From the NCBI GenBank assembly GCA_029968055.1, contig JASCNX010000008.1:62001-126000 (forward strand): a DNA stretch of 64,000 nucleotides, in the 5' to 3' direction. Positions 34,245-44,052 of this stretch are shown piece by piece. The notes beneath the pieces were generated by a model. That model saw only the letters and a program-made list of their open reading frames with translations. It did no database searches and was not told the origin of the DNA. Every line of letters begins with the position of its first letter. The first letter of the stretch is position 1. The translations under genes were made by a program, and so were the position numbers. This DNA is from Xenophilus aerolatus (lineage in GTDB: Bacteria; Pseudomonadota; Gammaproteobacteria; Burkholderiales; Burkholderiaceae_C).

Positions 34245-35405
34245 ATGACCGGGATGCGCGCCGCCCTGCGTGAAGCCCTGCTGCCGGTGCTGGCCATCGC
34301 GGCCGCGCTGCTGATCTTCGGCATCTTCGTGGCCATCGCCGCGGGCGCCGATCCGGTGGAGGCCTGGTCGGTGCTGTTCCAGGGCGCCTTCGGCAGCTGG
34401 TTCTCGTGGCAGAACACGCTGCAGCGCGCGGCGCCGCTGATGCTCACGGCGCTGTGCGTCGTCATCCCGGCGCGCGCGGGGCTGGTCATCATCGGCGGCG
34501 AAGGGGCGCTGGTGCTGGGCGGGCTGGCCTGCGCGGCGGCGGCCTACCTGGTGCCGCTGCCCGCGAACATCGCCGGCACGGCCGCGGTCTGCCTCGCCGG
34601 CGCCGTGGCGGGGGCGCTGTGGATCATGCTGGCCGGCTGGCTGCGGCAGTACCGCGGCATCAACGAGACCATCAGCAGCCTGCTGCTGGCCTACATCGCC
34701 ATCGGCATCTTCAAGCACCTGGTCGAAGGCGTGCTGCGCGATCCGGCCAGCCTCAACAAGCCCTCCACCTATGCGCTGGCCGAGGGCCTGCGCATCGGCG
34801 GCATCGCCGGCTCGGACGTGCACTGGGGCCTGGTGCTGGGCGTGCTGGCCTGCATCGGCCTCGGGCTGTGGCTGCGGGTCACGGCCTCGGGCTTCTCGAT
34901 CCGCGTGGTGGGCGGCAACCCGCGCACCGCGCAGCTGGTGGGCCTGCCGGCCAACCGCCTGATCCTGCTGGCGTGCGCGCTGGGCGGGGCCTGCGCGGGC
35001 CTGGCCGGTGCCGTGGAGGTGGCGGCGGTGCATACCAACGCGAATGCCTCGCTGATCGCGGGCTACGGCTATGCGGGCATCCTGGTGGCGTTCATCGCGC
35101 GGCAGAACCCGCTGGCCGTCATCCCGGTGGCCATCCTCTTCGGCGGCTTCGGCGCTGCCGGCAGCCTGCTGCAGCGCCGGCTGGGGCTGCCCGACGCGTC
35201 GGTGCAGGTGCTGCAGGGCATCGCCTTCGTGCTGATCCTGGCCAGCGAGGCATTGCGCGGCACCACGGGCAAGGCCGTCGCCACCAAGCTCTTCGCGCGG
35301 CCCTTCGAAGAACTGGAACAGCTGCCGGTGCGCGCGGCCGAGCCCGGGGCCCACACGCCGCAGCGGCGCGACGCGCCCTCGGCAGGCAAGGAGGTGTTCG
35401 CATGA
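34245..35405 (+). CDS. BMP-type ABC transporter permease 1 (YufP/NupP-like)
   Basis: A 386-residue inner-membrane permease of the branched-chain/BMP group with about nine or ten hydrophobic segments. Motifs include the RAAPLMLTALCVVIPARAGL entry helix, GGEGALVLGGLACAAAAY and YGYAGILVAFIARQNPLAVI. ATGs at 34245 and 34254 are both possible; neither has a strong ribosome site. The C-terminal tail of about 40 residues (from FARPFEELEQLP) is hydrophilic and longer than usual. The stop overlaps the start of permease 2. Confidence 0.88.
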   Translation: MTGMRAALREALLPVLAIAAALLIFGIFVAIAAGADPVEAWSVLFQGAFGSWFSWQNTLQRAAPLMLTALCVVIPARAGLVIIGGEGALVLGGLACAAAAYLVPLPANIAGTAAVCLAGAVAGALWIMLAGWLRQYRGINETISSLLLAYIAIGIFKHLVEGVLRDPASLNKPSTYALAEGLRIGGIAGSDVHWGLVLGVLACIGLGLWLRVTASGFSIRVVGGNPRTAQLVGLPANRLILLACALGGACAGLAGAVEVAAVHTNANASLIAGYGYAGILVAFIARQNPLAVIPVAILFGGFGAAGSLLQRRLGLPDASVQVLQGIAFVLILASEALRGTTGKAVATKLFARPFEELEQLPVRAAEPGAHTPQRRDAPSAGKEVFA

Positions 35406-36322
35406 CGGCGGACCAATGGGTGGCGCTGGTCGCCGCGATCGTCGGCGGCGCGCTGCGCGTGGGCGCGCCCTTCCTGTTCGTGAGCCTGGGGGAGTGCCTG
35501 ACTGAGAAGTCGGGCCGCATCAACCTCGGCCTCGAAGGCGTGCTGGTGCTGTCGGCCATGGCCGCGTTCGGCGGCGCCTACTGGAGCGGTTCGCCCTGGA
35601 TCGGCGTGCTGGTGGGCGCCTTCGCGGGCGCGATGCTGGCGCTGCTGCACGGGCTGCTGTGCTCGCTCAACGGCGTCAACGACGTGGCCACCGGCATCGC
35701 GCTGATGCTGCTGGGCACCGGGCTGGCCTTCTACCTGGGCAAGCCGCTGATCCAGCCGCAGGCGCCGCAGCTGCCGGCCATCGCGCTGGGCAACTGGAGC
35801 GACAACAGCGCGGTGCGCGCGGCGCTGCAGGTCAATGCGCTGGTGCCCATCGGCCTGCTGCTGGCGCTGGGCCTGTGGTGGGGCTTCGCACGCACGCGCG
35901 CCGGCCTGCTGGTGCGCATGGCGGGCGACTCGGCCAACGCCACGCGGGCGCTGGGCTACTCGGTGTCGGGCCTGCGCATCGCGGCCACCACCGCCGGCGG
36001 CGCCATCGCCGGGCTGGGCGGTGCGTCGCTCACGCTCTTCTACCCCGGCAGCTGGAACGAGGGCATCTCCAGCGGCCAGGGCCTGATCGCCGTGGCGCTG
36101 GTGATCTTCGCGCGCTGGAGCCCGCTGCGCTGCGTCTATGCGGCGCTGCTCTTCGGCGGCGCCGGCGCCATCGGGCCAGCCCTGCAGTCCATCGGCGTGG
36201 GCTGGGGCTACCACCTCTTCAACACCGTGCCGTACGTGCTCACGCTGGTCATCCTCGTGGCCACCTGCCGGCCGGGCAAGGTCGCGGCGGGCAGCCCGGG
36301 CGAGCTGTCGTCGACGCGATGA
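35402..36322 (+). CDS. BMP-type ABC transporter permease 2 (YufQ/NupQ-like)
   Basis: A 306-residue inner-membrane permease, the partner of permease 1. It includes LGECLTEKSGRINLGLEG, a near-signature of this family, then NDVATGIALMLLGTGLAFYLG and YPGSWNEGISSGQGLIAVALV. Its ATG overlaps permease 1 by ATGA; a formamidase gene follows after 22 bases. Confidence 0.9.
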   Translation: MTADQWVALVAAIVGGALRVGAPFLFVSLGECLTEKSGRINLGLEGVLVLSAMAAFGGAYWSGSPWIGVLVGAFAGAMLALLHGLLCSLNGVNDVATGIALMLLGTGLAFYLGKPLIQPQAPQLPAIALGNWSDNSAVRAALQVNALVPIGLLLALGLWWGFARTRAGLLVRMAGDSANATRALGYSVSGLRIAATTAGGAIAGLGGASLTLFYPGSWNEGISSGQGLIAVALVIFARWSPLRCVYAALLFGGAGAIGPALQSIGVGWGYHLFNTVPYVLTLVILVATCRPGKVAAGSPGELSSTR

Positions 36323-36344
36323 ACACAACACAAGGAATGCATCC

Positions 36345-37409
36345 ATGAGCGGCCTGGGCGGTCTCAACAAATCGGCGAACGGCGTGGTGGTGGGGCTGGT
36401 GCAGCTGCAGCTGCCGGTGGTCGCCACGCGCGAGCAGCTCGCGGCGCAGACGCAGCGCATCTGCGAACTGGTGGGCAAGGCCCGGCGCAACCAGCAGACG
36501 ATGGACCTGGTGGTCTTTCCCGAGTATTCGCTGCACGGCCTCTCGATGGACACCAACCCCGAGATCATGTGCAGCCTGGACGGCCCCGAGGTGGCGGCCT
36601 TCCGCGCGGCCTGCGTGGAGCACCGCATCTGGGGGTGCTTCTCCATCATGGAGGCCAACCCCGGCGGCAACCCGTACAACAGCGGCCTCGTCATCGACGA
36701 CCAGGGCGCCCTCCGCCTGTACTACCGCAAGCTGCACCCCTGGGTGCCGGTGGAACCGTGGGAGCCCGGCAACCTGGGCGTGCCTGTGTGCGACGGCCCC
36801 AACGGCAGCAAGCTGGCGCTCGTCATCTGCCACGACGGCATGTTCCCCGAAATGGCGCGCGAGGCCGCATACAAGGGCGCCGAGATCATCCTGCGCACCG
36901 CCGGCTACACGGCGCCCATCCGCCACGCCTGGAAGATCACCAACCAGGCCAACGCCTTCTGCAACCTGGCCTACACCGCGAGCGTGTGCATGTGCGGCAG
37001 CGACGGCACCTTCGACTCCATGGGCGAGGGCATGTTCTGCAGCTTTGACGGCACCGTGATGGTGGAAGGCGGCGGCCGGCCCGACGAGATCATCACGGCC
37101 GAGCTGCGGCCCGACCTGGTGCGCGAGGCGCGCACCGGCTGGGGCGTGGAGAACAACATCTACCAGCTCTACCACCGCGGCTACGTGGCGGTGAAGGGCG
37201 GCGCCCAGGACTGCCCCTACACCTACATGCAGGACATGGCGACCGGCCGCTACCGGCTGCCGTGGAGCGACAAGGTGCAGGTCACCGACGGCACGTCCTG
37301 CGGCTTCCCGGCGCCGGTGCGGCTGTACGGTGGGGCAGGCTCGCACCCGCTGGTGCCGCCGCCCGCGCCCGACGTGCCCGAGAAGGAACGGCTCAAGACG
37401 CTGGACTGA
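36345..37409 (+). CDS. amiF: AmiF-like formamidase (nitrilase superfamily)
   Basis: A 354-residue nitrilase-superfamily amidase, closest in appearance to formamidase AmiF, which cleaves formamide to formate and ammonia. The Glu-Lys-Cys triad is E60 ([10 protein letters not shown]), K129 (LYYRKLHPW) and C162 ([12 protein letters not shown]). Other AmiF features are the start [37 protein letters not shown] and the late [12 protein letters not shown]. Within an importer operon for a nitrogenous compound, it may release ammonia from formamide or a short amide made further down the pathway (inference). Confidence 0.88.
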   Translation: MSGLGGLNKSANGVVVGLVQLQLPVVATREQLAAQTQRICELVGKARRNQQTMDLVVFPEYSLHGLSMDTNPEIMCSLDGPEVAAFRAACVEHRIWGCFSIMEANPGGNPYNSGLVIDDQGALRLYYRKLHPWVPVEPWEPGNLGVPVCDGPNGSKLALVICHDGMFPEMAREAAYKGAEIILRTAGYTAPIRHAWKITNQANAFCNLAYTASVCMCGSDGTFDSMGEGMFCSFDGTVMVEGGGRPDEIITAELRPDLVREARTGWGVENNIYQLYHRGYVAVKGGAQDCPYTYMQDMATGRYRLPWSDKVQVTDGTSCGFPAPVRLYGGAGSHPLVPPPAPDVPEKERLKTLD

Positions 37410-37413
37410 AACG

Positions 37414-38136
37414 ATGGACGCCACGACGACACCGACCCCCGCCGCGCCGCGTTTCGCCGCCGCCGAACCCTACCGCTGGCCCTACGACGGCGACCTGCGG
37501 CCCGACAACACGGCCCTCGTCGTCATCGACATGCAGACCGACTTCTGCGGCAAGGGCGGGTACGTCGACGTGATGGGCTACGACATCTCGCTCACGCAGG
37601 CGCCCATCGAACCCATCCGACGGCTGCTCGCCGCGATGCGGCCGCTGGGCTACACCATCATCCACACCCGCGAGGGCCACCGGCCCGACCTGTCGGACCT
37701 GCCGGCCAACAAGCGCTGGCGCTCGCGCCAGATCGGTCAGGACGGCGTGGGCATCGGCGACGACGGGCCGTGCGGGCGCATCCTCATCCGCGGCGAGCCG
37801 GGCTGGGAGATCATCCCCGAGCTGGCGCCCATCGAGGGCGAGGTGGTGATCGACAAGCCGGGCAAGGGCTCCTTCTACGCCACCGACCTGGAGATGATCC
37901 TGCGCACTCGCGGCATCCGCAACATCGTGCTCACGGGCATCACCACCGACGTGTGCGTGCACACGACGATGCGCGACGCCAACGACCGCGGCTTCGAGTG
38001 CCTGCTGCTGTCGGACTGCACGGCCGCGACCGACCCGGGCAACCATGCGGCGGCGCTGAAGATGATCACCATGCAGGGCGGGGTGTTCGGCGCGCATGCG
38101 ACTTCGGACGCGCTGATCGAGGCTCTGCGGCCATGA
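37414..38136 (+). CDS. Cysteine hydrolase, biuret/triuret hydrolase-like (isochorismatase family), copy 1
   Basis: A 240-residue enzyme of the isochorismatase-like cysteine hydrolases. The triad is D39 ([11 protein letters not shown]), K148 ([14 protein letters not shown]) and C181 ([12 protein letters not shown]). The segments [14 protein letters not shown] and [20 protein letters not shown] are typical of the group containing biuret hydrolase BiuH and triuret hydrolase TrtA, which remove ammonia from linear urea polymers. It begins 4 bases after amiF, and its stop overlaps the importer ATPase start. Assignment to biuret, triuret or another ureide cannot be made from sequence. Confidence 0.85.
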   Translation: MDATTTPTPAAPRFAAAEPYRWPYDGDLRPDNTALVVIDMQTDFCGKGGYVDVMGYDISLTQAPIEPIRRLLAAMRPLGYTIIHTREGHRPDLSDLPANKRWRSRQIGQDGVGIGDDGPCGRILIRGEPGWEIIPELAPIEGEVVIDKPGKGSFYATDLEMILRTRGIRNIVLTGITTDVCVHTTMRDANDRGFECLLLSDCTAATDPGNHAAALKMITMQGGVFGAHATSDALIEALRP

Positions 38137-39761
38137 TCGCCCCCGTCGCCGCCCCCGCACGCGCCGCCGGCGCGCTCGCGCTCGACACCTACGAACTGAC
38201 CAAGCGCTTCGGCAGCTTCACCGCGATGGACCGCGTCACGATGCGCGTGGAGCCCGGCACGGTGCACGCGCTGCTGGGCGAGAACGGCGCGGGCAAGAGC
38301 ACGCTGGTCAAGTGCGTGGCCGGCTTCCAGCGCGCGGAGGAGGGCAGCATCCTCATCGACGGGCGCGAGCAGGACATCGCCAACCCCATCGTCGCGCGCC
38401 AGCTGGGCATCGGCATGGTCTACCAGCACTTCACGCTGGCGCCGGGCATGACGGTGGCCGAGAACCTGCTGCTCGCCGGCGGCAGGACGCCGGCCCTGAT
38501 CGACTGGAAGGCGCAGCGCGCGGGGCTCGAGCAGTTCCTCGCGACCACGCCTTTCTCGCTCGACCTCGACGCCCGGCCGGCCGAACTCGCGGCGGGCGAG
38601 AAGCAGAAGCTCGAACTGCTCAAGCAGCTCTACCTCAAGCCGCGCCTGCTGATCCTGGACGAGCCGACCTCGGTGCTGACGCCGCAGGAGGCCGACGAGG
38701 TGCTGGGCCACGTGCGCGAGTTCGCGCGCAGCGGGCTGTGCACCGTGCTCATCATCACGCACAAGTTCCGCGAGGTGATGGGCTACGCCGACGCCGTGAC
38801 CGTGCTGCGCCGGGGCAAGGCGGTGCACCATGCCCGCGTGGCCGACACCGACCCGCGCCGCCTGGCGCAGGCCATGATGGGCGAGGGCATCGCGCCGCCG
38901 CCCGAGGGCGAGACGGCGGCCGAGCATCACCCCGCGGGCACCGGGCCCGCGCAGGCTGCGGCGCGCGCCGTGGCTGCGCCGGCGGCCGGCGCATCGCGGG
39001 CCGGCGGCGCCGCTGCCCCCGCGCTGGACGTGCAGGGCCTGAAGGCCGAGGGCGACCGCGGCACCCTGGCCGTCGACGGCCTCAGCCTCGCGGTGCGGCC
39101 GGGCGAGATCCTCGGCGTGGCGGGCGTGTCGGGCAACGGCCAGCGCGAGCTGGTCGAGGCCCTGGTGGGCCAGCGCCCGCGCGCCGGCGGCACGGTGCGC
39201 GTCATGGGCCAGCCGTACAGCGCCAGGCGTGGCGAGAACCGCGCGCTCAAGGTGCGCAGCCTGCCCGAGGAGCCGCTGCGCAACGCCTGCGTGGGCGACT
39301 TGAGCGTGGCCGAGAACATGGCGCTGCGCGACTTCGACCAGCCGCCGCTGGCCTCGGGCGGCCTGCTGCGCTTCGGCCAGTGGAAGCGCCGCGCGCGCGA
39401 ATGGATCGCCGAGTACGGCGTGAAGACGCAGGGCGAGGGCGCGCCGATCAAGAGCCTGTCGGGCGGCAACGTGCAGCGCGCGGTGCTGGCGCGCGAGCTG
39501 GCCGGCGAGATCAACGTGCTCATCGCCGCCAACCCGGTGTTCGGCCTGGACTTCGCGGCCGTGGCCGAGATCCACGGCCGCATCGTGCAGGTGCGCAACC
39601 AGGGCGGCGCGGTGCTGCTGGTGAGCGAGGACCTGGACGAATTGCTGGAGCTGTCGGACCGCATCGTGGTGATGAGCGAGGGCCGCATCGTGCACGAGAC
39701 GGCCGCCGCGACCGCCGACCGGCACGAACTCGGCGCCTTCATGGGCGGCGGAGCGCACTGA
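38133..39761 (+). CDS. BMP-type ABC transporter ATPase (two nucleotide-binding domains)
   Basis: A 542-residue fused ATPase like those of nucleoside and ribose importers. Domain 1 (residues 17-245) has Walker [17 protein letters not shown] and Walker [13 protein letters not shown]; its signature reads [15 protein letters not shown] rather than LSGGQ. Domain 2 (from about 300) has a modified Walker A ([14 protein letters not shown]) but a canonical signature [15 protein letters not shown] and [12 protein letters not shown] in place of Walker B, as usual in this group. An Ala/Gly-rich linker (about 255-295) joins them. It lies between two cysteine hydrolase genes, touching both. Confidence 0.9.
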   Translation: MIAPVAAPARAAGALALDTYELTKRFGSFTAMDRVTMRVEPGTVHALLGENGAGKSTLVKCVAGFQRAEEGSILIDGREQDIANPIVARQLGIGMVYQHFTLAPGMTVAENLLLAGGRTPALIDWKAQRAGLEQFLATTPFSLDLDARPAELAAGEKQKLELLKQLYLKPRLLILDEPTSVLTPQEADEVLGHVREFARSGLCTVLIITHKFREVMGYADAVTVLRRGKAVHHARVADTDPRRLAQAMMGEGIAPPPEGETAAEHHPAGTGPAQAAARAVAAPAAGASRAGGAAAPALDVQGLKAEGDRGTLAVDGLSLAVRPGEILGVAGVSGNGQRELVEALVGQRPRAGGTVRVMGQPYSARRGENRALKVRSLPEEPLRNACVGDLSVAENMALRDFDQPPLASGGLLRFGQWKRRAREWIAEYGVKTQGEGAPIKSLSGGNVQRAVLARELAGEINVLIAANPVFGLDFAAVAEIHGRIVQVRNQGGAVLLVSEDLDELLELSDRIVVMSEGRIVHETAAATADRHELGAFMGGGAH

Positions 39762-40427
39762 ATGAAGATCGACGCCCAACCCTTCGCCTACGAATTCGAG
39801 TTGCCGCACGCAGCGTTGGTGCTGATCGACATGCAGCGCGACTTCATCGAGCCCGGCGGCTTCGGCGAGACGCTGGGCAACGACGTGTCGCTGCTCGAGG
39901 CCATCGTGCCCGCCACGCAGGCCGTGCTCGCGGCCTGGCGCGCGGCCGGCGGGCTGGTCGTGCACACGCGCGAGGCACACCGGCCCGACCTGTCGGACTG
40001 CCCGCCCGCCAAGCGCGATCGCGGCAACCCCAGCCTGCGCATCGGCGACGTCGGCCCCATGGGCCGCATCCTGGTGGCCGGCGAGCCGGGCAACCAGATC
40101 ATCGACGCGCTGGCGCCCATCGACGGCGAACTCGTCATCGACAAGCCGGGCAAGGGCATGTTCTACGCCACCGGCCTGCACGAGACGCTGCGCTCGCGCG
40201 GCATCACGCACCTGCTGTTCGGCGGCGTGACGACCGAGGTGTGCGTGCAGACCTCCATGCGCGAGGCCAACGACCGCGGCTACGAGGGCCTGCTGCTGGA
40301 GGACTGCACCGAGAGCTACTTCCCGCGCTTCAAGGCGGCGGCCATCGAGATGATCCGTGCGCAGGGCGCGATCGTCGGCTGGACGGCACCCAGCGCCGCG
40401 CTGCACGCGGCCTTGGCCGCGGGCTGA
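39762..40427 (+). CDS. Cysteine hydrolase, biuret/triuret hydrolase-like, copy 2
   Basis: A 221-residue paralog of the protein at 37414. The triad is D23 ([14 protein letters not shown]), K128 ([14 protein letters not shown]) and C161 ([12 protein letters not shown]). [17 protein letters not shown] and [20 protein letters not shown] align with the first copy, but the N-terminus is shorter and the tail ([21 protein letters not shown]) is closer to known biuret-hydrolase-type sequences. The ATG follows the ATPase stop directly. Two related but distinct hydrolases in one operon suggest successive steps, for example triuret-like then biuret-like substrates (inference). Confidence 0.86.
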   Translation: MKIDAQPFAYEFELPHAALVLIDMQRDFIEPGGFGETLGNDVSLLEAIVPATQAVLAAWRAAGGLVVHTREAHRPDLSDCPPAKRDRGNPSLRIGDVGPMGRILVAGEPGNQIIDALAPIDGELVIDKPGKGMFYATGLHETLRSRGITHLLFGGVTTEVCVQTSMREANDRGYEGLLLEDCTESYFPRFKAAAIEMIRAQGAIVGWTAPSAALHAALAAG

Positions 40428-40441
40428 GCGCGTACCATTCC

Positions 40442-41179
40442 GTGGTGTCCACCGTCCTGCGCCCTCCCCGCCGATCGACCCCGGACGACAGCGGCGCCTT
40501 CCGCTCGCGCGCCGACGAGGTCCATGCCCAGCTCAAGCGCGACATCGCCGAGTTCACGCTCGTGCCCGGCGACCGCTTCACCGAGAACGAGATCAGCGAA
40601 CGCCTGGGCGTCTCGCGCACGCCGGTGCGCCAGGCGCTCTTCCGGCTGCAGCAGGAGGGCTTCGTCGAGGTGCTGTTCCGCAGCGGCTGGCGCGTGCTGC
40701 CCTTCGACTTCGACCAGTTCGAGCAGCTCTACGACCTGCGCATGGTGCTGGAGACCACCGCCGTGCGCCGGCTGTGCGAGAACGACCGCCGCATCGACCG
40801 TGCGCTGCTCGATTCGCTCATGGGCATCTGGCTGGTGCCCGCGGCCGAGCGCCACACCGACGGCGCGCAGGTCGCGCAGTGGGACGAGGCCTTCCACTGC
40901 GCGCTGGTCGAGGCCGCCGGCAACGCCGAGATGGCGCGTGTGCACCGCGAGGTGACCGAGCGCATCCGCATCATCCGCCGGCTCGACTTTACGCAGCAGC
41001 CGCGCATCGACGCCACCTACGACGAGCACGCCAAGATCCTCAAGGCCGTGCGCGCGAACCGGGGCGACCAGGCCGCCATGATGCTGCGCGCCCACATCGA
41101 GACCAGCCAGGCCGAGGTGCGCAAGATCACGCTGCACCAGGTCTACCTGGCGCGCCGCCAGCAGCAGCCGGGCGCCTGA
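40442..41179 (+). CDS. GntR-family regulator, FCD type, GTG start
   Basis: A 245-residue regulator: winged helix at about residues 20-85 (FTENEISERLGVSRTPVRQALFRLQQEGFV), then an FCD effector domain with its metal-binding His residues (DEAFHCALVEAAGNAEM, YDEHAKILKAV). GTG codons at 40442 and 40445 are the only sensible starts. It ends the importer operon. The palindromes CTTGTATCCAAG at 25550 and 32934 are its most likely targets, which would make it the shared regulator of the atz and BMP operons. Confidence 0.88.
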   Translation: MVSTVLRPPRRSTPDDSGAFRSRADEVHAQLKRDIAEFTLVPGDRFTENEISERLGVSRTPVRQALFRLQQEGFVEVLFRSGWRVLPFDFDQFEQLYDLRMVLETTAVRRLCENDRRIDRALLDSLMGIWLVPAAERHTDGAQVAQWDEAFHCALVEAAGNAEMARVHREVTERIRIIRRLDFTQQPRIDATYDEHAKILKAVRANRGDQAAMMLRAHIETSQAEVRKITLHQVYLARRQQQPGA

Positions 41180-41409
41180 GCGCCGCCGCGCCGGGCTGGC
41201 GCAGCACCGCCTACGGCCCTTGCGCCGACGTCCTACACGGCGGCCGCCGCAGGCCGCGAGGATGGGCTTCGACCCCGACGCCCACCGCATGCGGCACCGC
41301 ATGCGCAACCCGTGTGCATTTCCCACCCCGATGGCATCGGCGTCCGTTCGCACGGCATCCGGGCGCCGGCGCGTGGACGCGGCTCTGCCACCTCACCGAG
41401 GACCTTCCC
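41180..41409. other. Intergenic region without a recognisable gene
   Basis: Between the GntR stop and the alcohol dehydrogenase ATG there is a near-direct repeat (CACCGCATGCGG at 41284-41295, then CACCGCATGCGC at 41296-41307). No coding frame with a ribosome site or family resemblance is seen. A GAGGACC ribosome site lies at its end. Confidence 0.5.
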
Positions 41410-42564
41410 ATGCTTGCCATGAACTACCGCGGCCCGTACCGGGTGCGCCTCGACGAACGCCCCGAGCCCGAGATCGAACACCCGAACGACGCCATCGTGC
41501 GCGTCACCCGCAGCTGCATCTGCGGCTCCGACCTGCACCTCTACCACGGCCTGGTGCCCGACACCCGCGTGGGCACCACCTTCGGCCACGAGTTCACCGG
41601 CGTGGTCGAGCGCGTGGGGCCCGGCGTGCAGCGGCTGAAGGCCGGCGACCGGGTGCTGGTGCCCTTCAACATCTTCTGCGGCACCTGCTTCTTCTGCAGC
41701 CGCGAGCTGTTCAGCAACTGCCACAACGTCAACCCCGAAGCCACCGCCGTGGGCGGCATCTACGGCTATTCGCACACCACCGGCGGCTACGCCGGCGGGC
41801 AGGCCGAGTACGTGCGCGTGCCCATGGCCGACATCGGCCCCACGGTGCTGCCGCCGGACCTGGACGAGGACGACGCGGTGCTGCTGACCGATGTCTTTCC
41901 CACCGGCTACCAGGCCGCGGAGATGGGCAGCATCCGCGAAGGCGACACGGTGGTCGTCTTCGGCGCCGGGCCGGTGGGCCTGTTCGCGGCGCGCTCGGCC
42001 TGGTTCATGGGCGCGGGCCGGGTGATCGTGGTCGACCATGTGGAGTACCGCCTGGCCTTCGCGCGCGAGTTCGCGCACTGCGAGACGGTGGACTTCAAGT
42101 CGGTGCGCGACATGGCGATCCACATCAAGAAGATGACCGACGGCCTGGGTGCCGACGTGTGCATCGACTGCGTGGGCGCCGAGGCCGCGGGCAGCTTCGC
42201 CCAGACGCTGACCGGCGTGAAGCTCAAGCTGCAGGGCGGTGCGGCCACGGTGCTGCACTGGGCCATCAACTCGGTGCGCAAGGGCGGGCACGTGTCCATC
42301 GTGGGCGTGTACGGGCCCACCTTCAATGCGCTGCCCATCGGCAACGCGGTCAACAAGGGGCTGACGCTGCGGATGAACCAGGCCTCGGTCAAGCGCCACC
42401 TGCCCAAGCTCATCGAGCACGTCCAGGCCGGCCGCATCCGCCCGAGCGACATCATCACCCACCGCCTGCCGCTGGAGGAGGTGGCCGAGGGCTACCACCT
42501 GTTCAGCAGCAAGCTGGACAACTGCATCAAGGTCGTGCTGCTGCCGCCCTCGGCGCGCGCCTGA
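41410..42564 (+). CDS. Zinc-dependent alcohol dehydrogenase (formaldehyde-dehydrogenase-like)
   Basis: A 384-residue medium-chain dehydrogenase. Catalytic Zn ligands are in SCICGSDLHLYHG and TTFGHEFTGVVERVG; structural Zn Cys are in CGTCFFCSRELFSNC. The NAD(P) fold is VVVFGAGPVGLFAARSAWFMG. Length and the TDVFPTGYQAAEMGSI segment fit the group with glutathione-independent formaldehyde dehydrogenases. The ATG at 41410 follows GAGGACC. A small membrane-type protein gene follows on the same strand. A role in removing an aldehyde by-product is possible but not shown. Confidence 0.88.
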   Translation: MLAMNYRGPYRVRLDERPEPEIEHPNDAIVRVTRSCICGSDLHLYHGLVPDTRVGTTFGHEFTGVVERVGPGVQRLKAGDRVLVPFNIFCGTCFFCSRELFSNCHNVNPEATAVGGIYGYSHTTGGYAGGQAEYVRVPMADIGPTVLPPDLDEDDAVLLTDVFPTGYQAAEMGSIREGDTVVVFGAGPVGLFAARSAWFMGAGRVIVVDHVEYRLAFAREFAHCETVDFKSVRDMAIHIKKMTDGLGADVCIDCVGAEAAGSFAQTLTGVKLKLQGGAATVLHWAINSVRKGGHVSIVGVYGPTFNALPIGNAVNKGLTLRMNQASVKRHLPKLIEHVQAGRIRPSDIITHRLPLEEVAEGYHLFSSKLDNCIKVVLLPPSARA

Positions 42565-42587
42565 ACGCACACACACGGAGGCTTTCC

Positions 42588-43127
42588 ATGGCAGACACCG
42601 ACACCCCGCCGGACGACGCGTCGTCCGCCACCACCGCATCCTCGCGCCATGCCCACATTCCCGGCTGGGGCGTGGACCGCGACCGCGCCAGCCGACCCGC
42701 CGTGCCGATGGAGCGCACGCCGCCGCGGCTGGAGGGCGTGCATTGGACGCAGCCCGCCCAGCAGCCGCAGACGGTGGAGGTGCTGTGCTCCACCGAGCGC
42801 GACGGCACGATCACGCCCGTCTTCGGCAGCACGCTGCCGCCGCAGGGCGCGAGCGGTGGCCTGCGCCGCGCGGCCTTCCGCTTCAGCGAGAACGACCTGC
42901 GCCACTGGCTGATCCTGCTGCTGGCCGACCGCACCGACATGGTCGAGGGCGTGATCGACGACCTGCGACGCGGCCATGTGCCCAACCTGGTGGCCGAGAT
43001 GGGCCTGGGCGCCGCCTGGAAGCACGACCGCCCGCGCCTGCTGCGCAAGCTGGCCTGGGCCGCGGGCACGTCGGTGCTGCTGGGCCTGCTGCTGAGCCGC
43101 CGGCGCACGCGGGTGCGGCGCTCGTGA
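42588..43127 (+). CDS. Hypothetical protein with C-terminal membrane segment
   Basis: A 179-residue protein I do not recognise. The N-terminal 40 residues are Ser/Ala/Asp-rich and probably disordered. The middle (LRRAAFRFSENDLRHWLILLLADRTDMVEGVIDDLRRG) looks helical. One short hydrophobic segment near the end (about residues 157-171, LAWAAGTSVLLGLLL) is followed by a strongly basic tail RRRTRVRRS, suggesting a tail-anchored inner-membrane protein. A CGGAGG ribosome site precedes the ATG, and codon use matches its neighbours. It follows the alcohol dehydrogenase by 23 bases and is probably co-transcribed. Confidence 0.7.
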   Translation: MADTDTPPDDASSATTASSRHAHIPGWGVDRDRASRPAVPMERTPPRLEGVHWTQPAQQPQTVEVLCSTERDGTITPVFGSTLPPQGASGGLRRAAFRFSENDLRHWLILLLADRTDMVEGVIDDLRRGHVPNLVAEMGLGAAWKHDRPRLLRKLAWAAGTSVLLGLLLSRRRTRVRRS

Positions 43128-43143
43128 AGGCCGGCGCAGGGAC

Positions 43144-44052
43144 TCAGGCCGCTGCGGTCCCGGCCAGCTCGGCGAGCCGCCCGCGCAGGAACTCGGCGAA
43201 GGCGTAGGCAATCACCGGCAACTGGCGCCCGCGCAGGCAGCCGAGCACCAGTTCGCCCTGCGGAAAGGCCCGGTCCTCGATGGTGCGGGCCACCAGGTCG
43301 GCGTCGCCCACCTCGGTGCCCACCGCCATCTGGAAGGTGATGGACCGGCGGTCGGCCAGGCAGCCGCGAAGGAACTCGAAGCTGTTGCTCTCGACCATGG
43401 GCTGGAAGCGCGTGGAGCTGCGTGCCAGGAAGCGCTCCAGCAGCTGCCGCCCGCCGATGTCGCGGTTGGGCAGCACCACCGGGTAGTCGGCGCAATCGCG
43501 CAGCCGCAGGGCCGGGCGGCCGGCGAGCGGGTGCGCCGCATGCATCATGGCCATCAGCCGCTGGCCGGCGACGTCCAGCCGCTGGATGTCCGACTCGGCC
43601 GGCAGGTTGAAGACCAGGACCAGGTCGGTGTCGAGGTTGCGCAGGGCTTCGGCGGCGTGCACGTGGTCGCCGATGCGCGCGTCGAAGGCCACGAGCGGGT
43701 GCGTCTCGCGAAAGGCCGCGATGGCCGCGGGCAGGAAGCGTGGCGCGAGCGCCTGGCTCGCCACCACGCGCACCCGGCCGCGGCGCAGGCCCTGCAGCTC
43801 CTCGATCTCGGAGCGCACGCGCTCCAGCTCGGCGCCGCGGTCGCGGATGTAGCGCACGAACAGCTCGCCCGCGGCCGTCAGCCGCATGCCGCGCGGCAGG
43901 CGCTCGAAGATCGGCGTGCCCAGCTCCTCCTCGATGTCCTGGATGCGGCGGTTGACGGCCGAGGGCGCGACGTGCAGCCGCTCGGCGGCCTGGCGGATGG
44001 AGCCGATGCGCGCCACTTCGTCGACGTAGCGCAGCAGGCGCAGGTGGTTCAT
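43144..44052 (-). CDS. LysR-family transcriptional regulator
   Basis: A 302-residue regulator: winged helix at residues 1-60 (LRLLRYVDEVARIGSIRQAAERLHVAPSAVNRRIQDIEEELG), then the effector domain. Its ATG overlaps the stop of the XRE-type regulator, so both are made from one message. The pair is divergent from the block C catabolic operon beginning at 45054 and is the natural candidate to control it. The start ATG is at 44052; a longer frame upstream is only the shadow of the XRE gene. Confidence 0.9.
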   Translation of the reverse strand: MNHLRLLRYVDEVARIGSIRQAAERLHVAPSAVNRRIQDIEEELGTPIFERLPRGMRLTAAGELFVRYIRDRGAELERVRSEIEELQGLRRGRVRVVASQALAPRFLPAAIAAFRETHPLVAFDARIGDHVHAAEALRNLDTDLVLVFNLPAESDIQRLDVAGQRLMAMMHAAHPLAGRPALRLRDCADYPVVLPNRDIGGRQLLERFLARSSTRFQPMVESNSFEFLRGCLADRRSITFQMAVGTEVGDADLVARTIEDRAFPQGELVLGCLRGRQLPVIAYAFAEFLRGRLAELAGTAAA

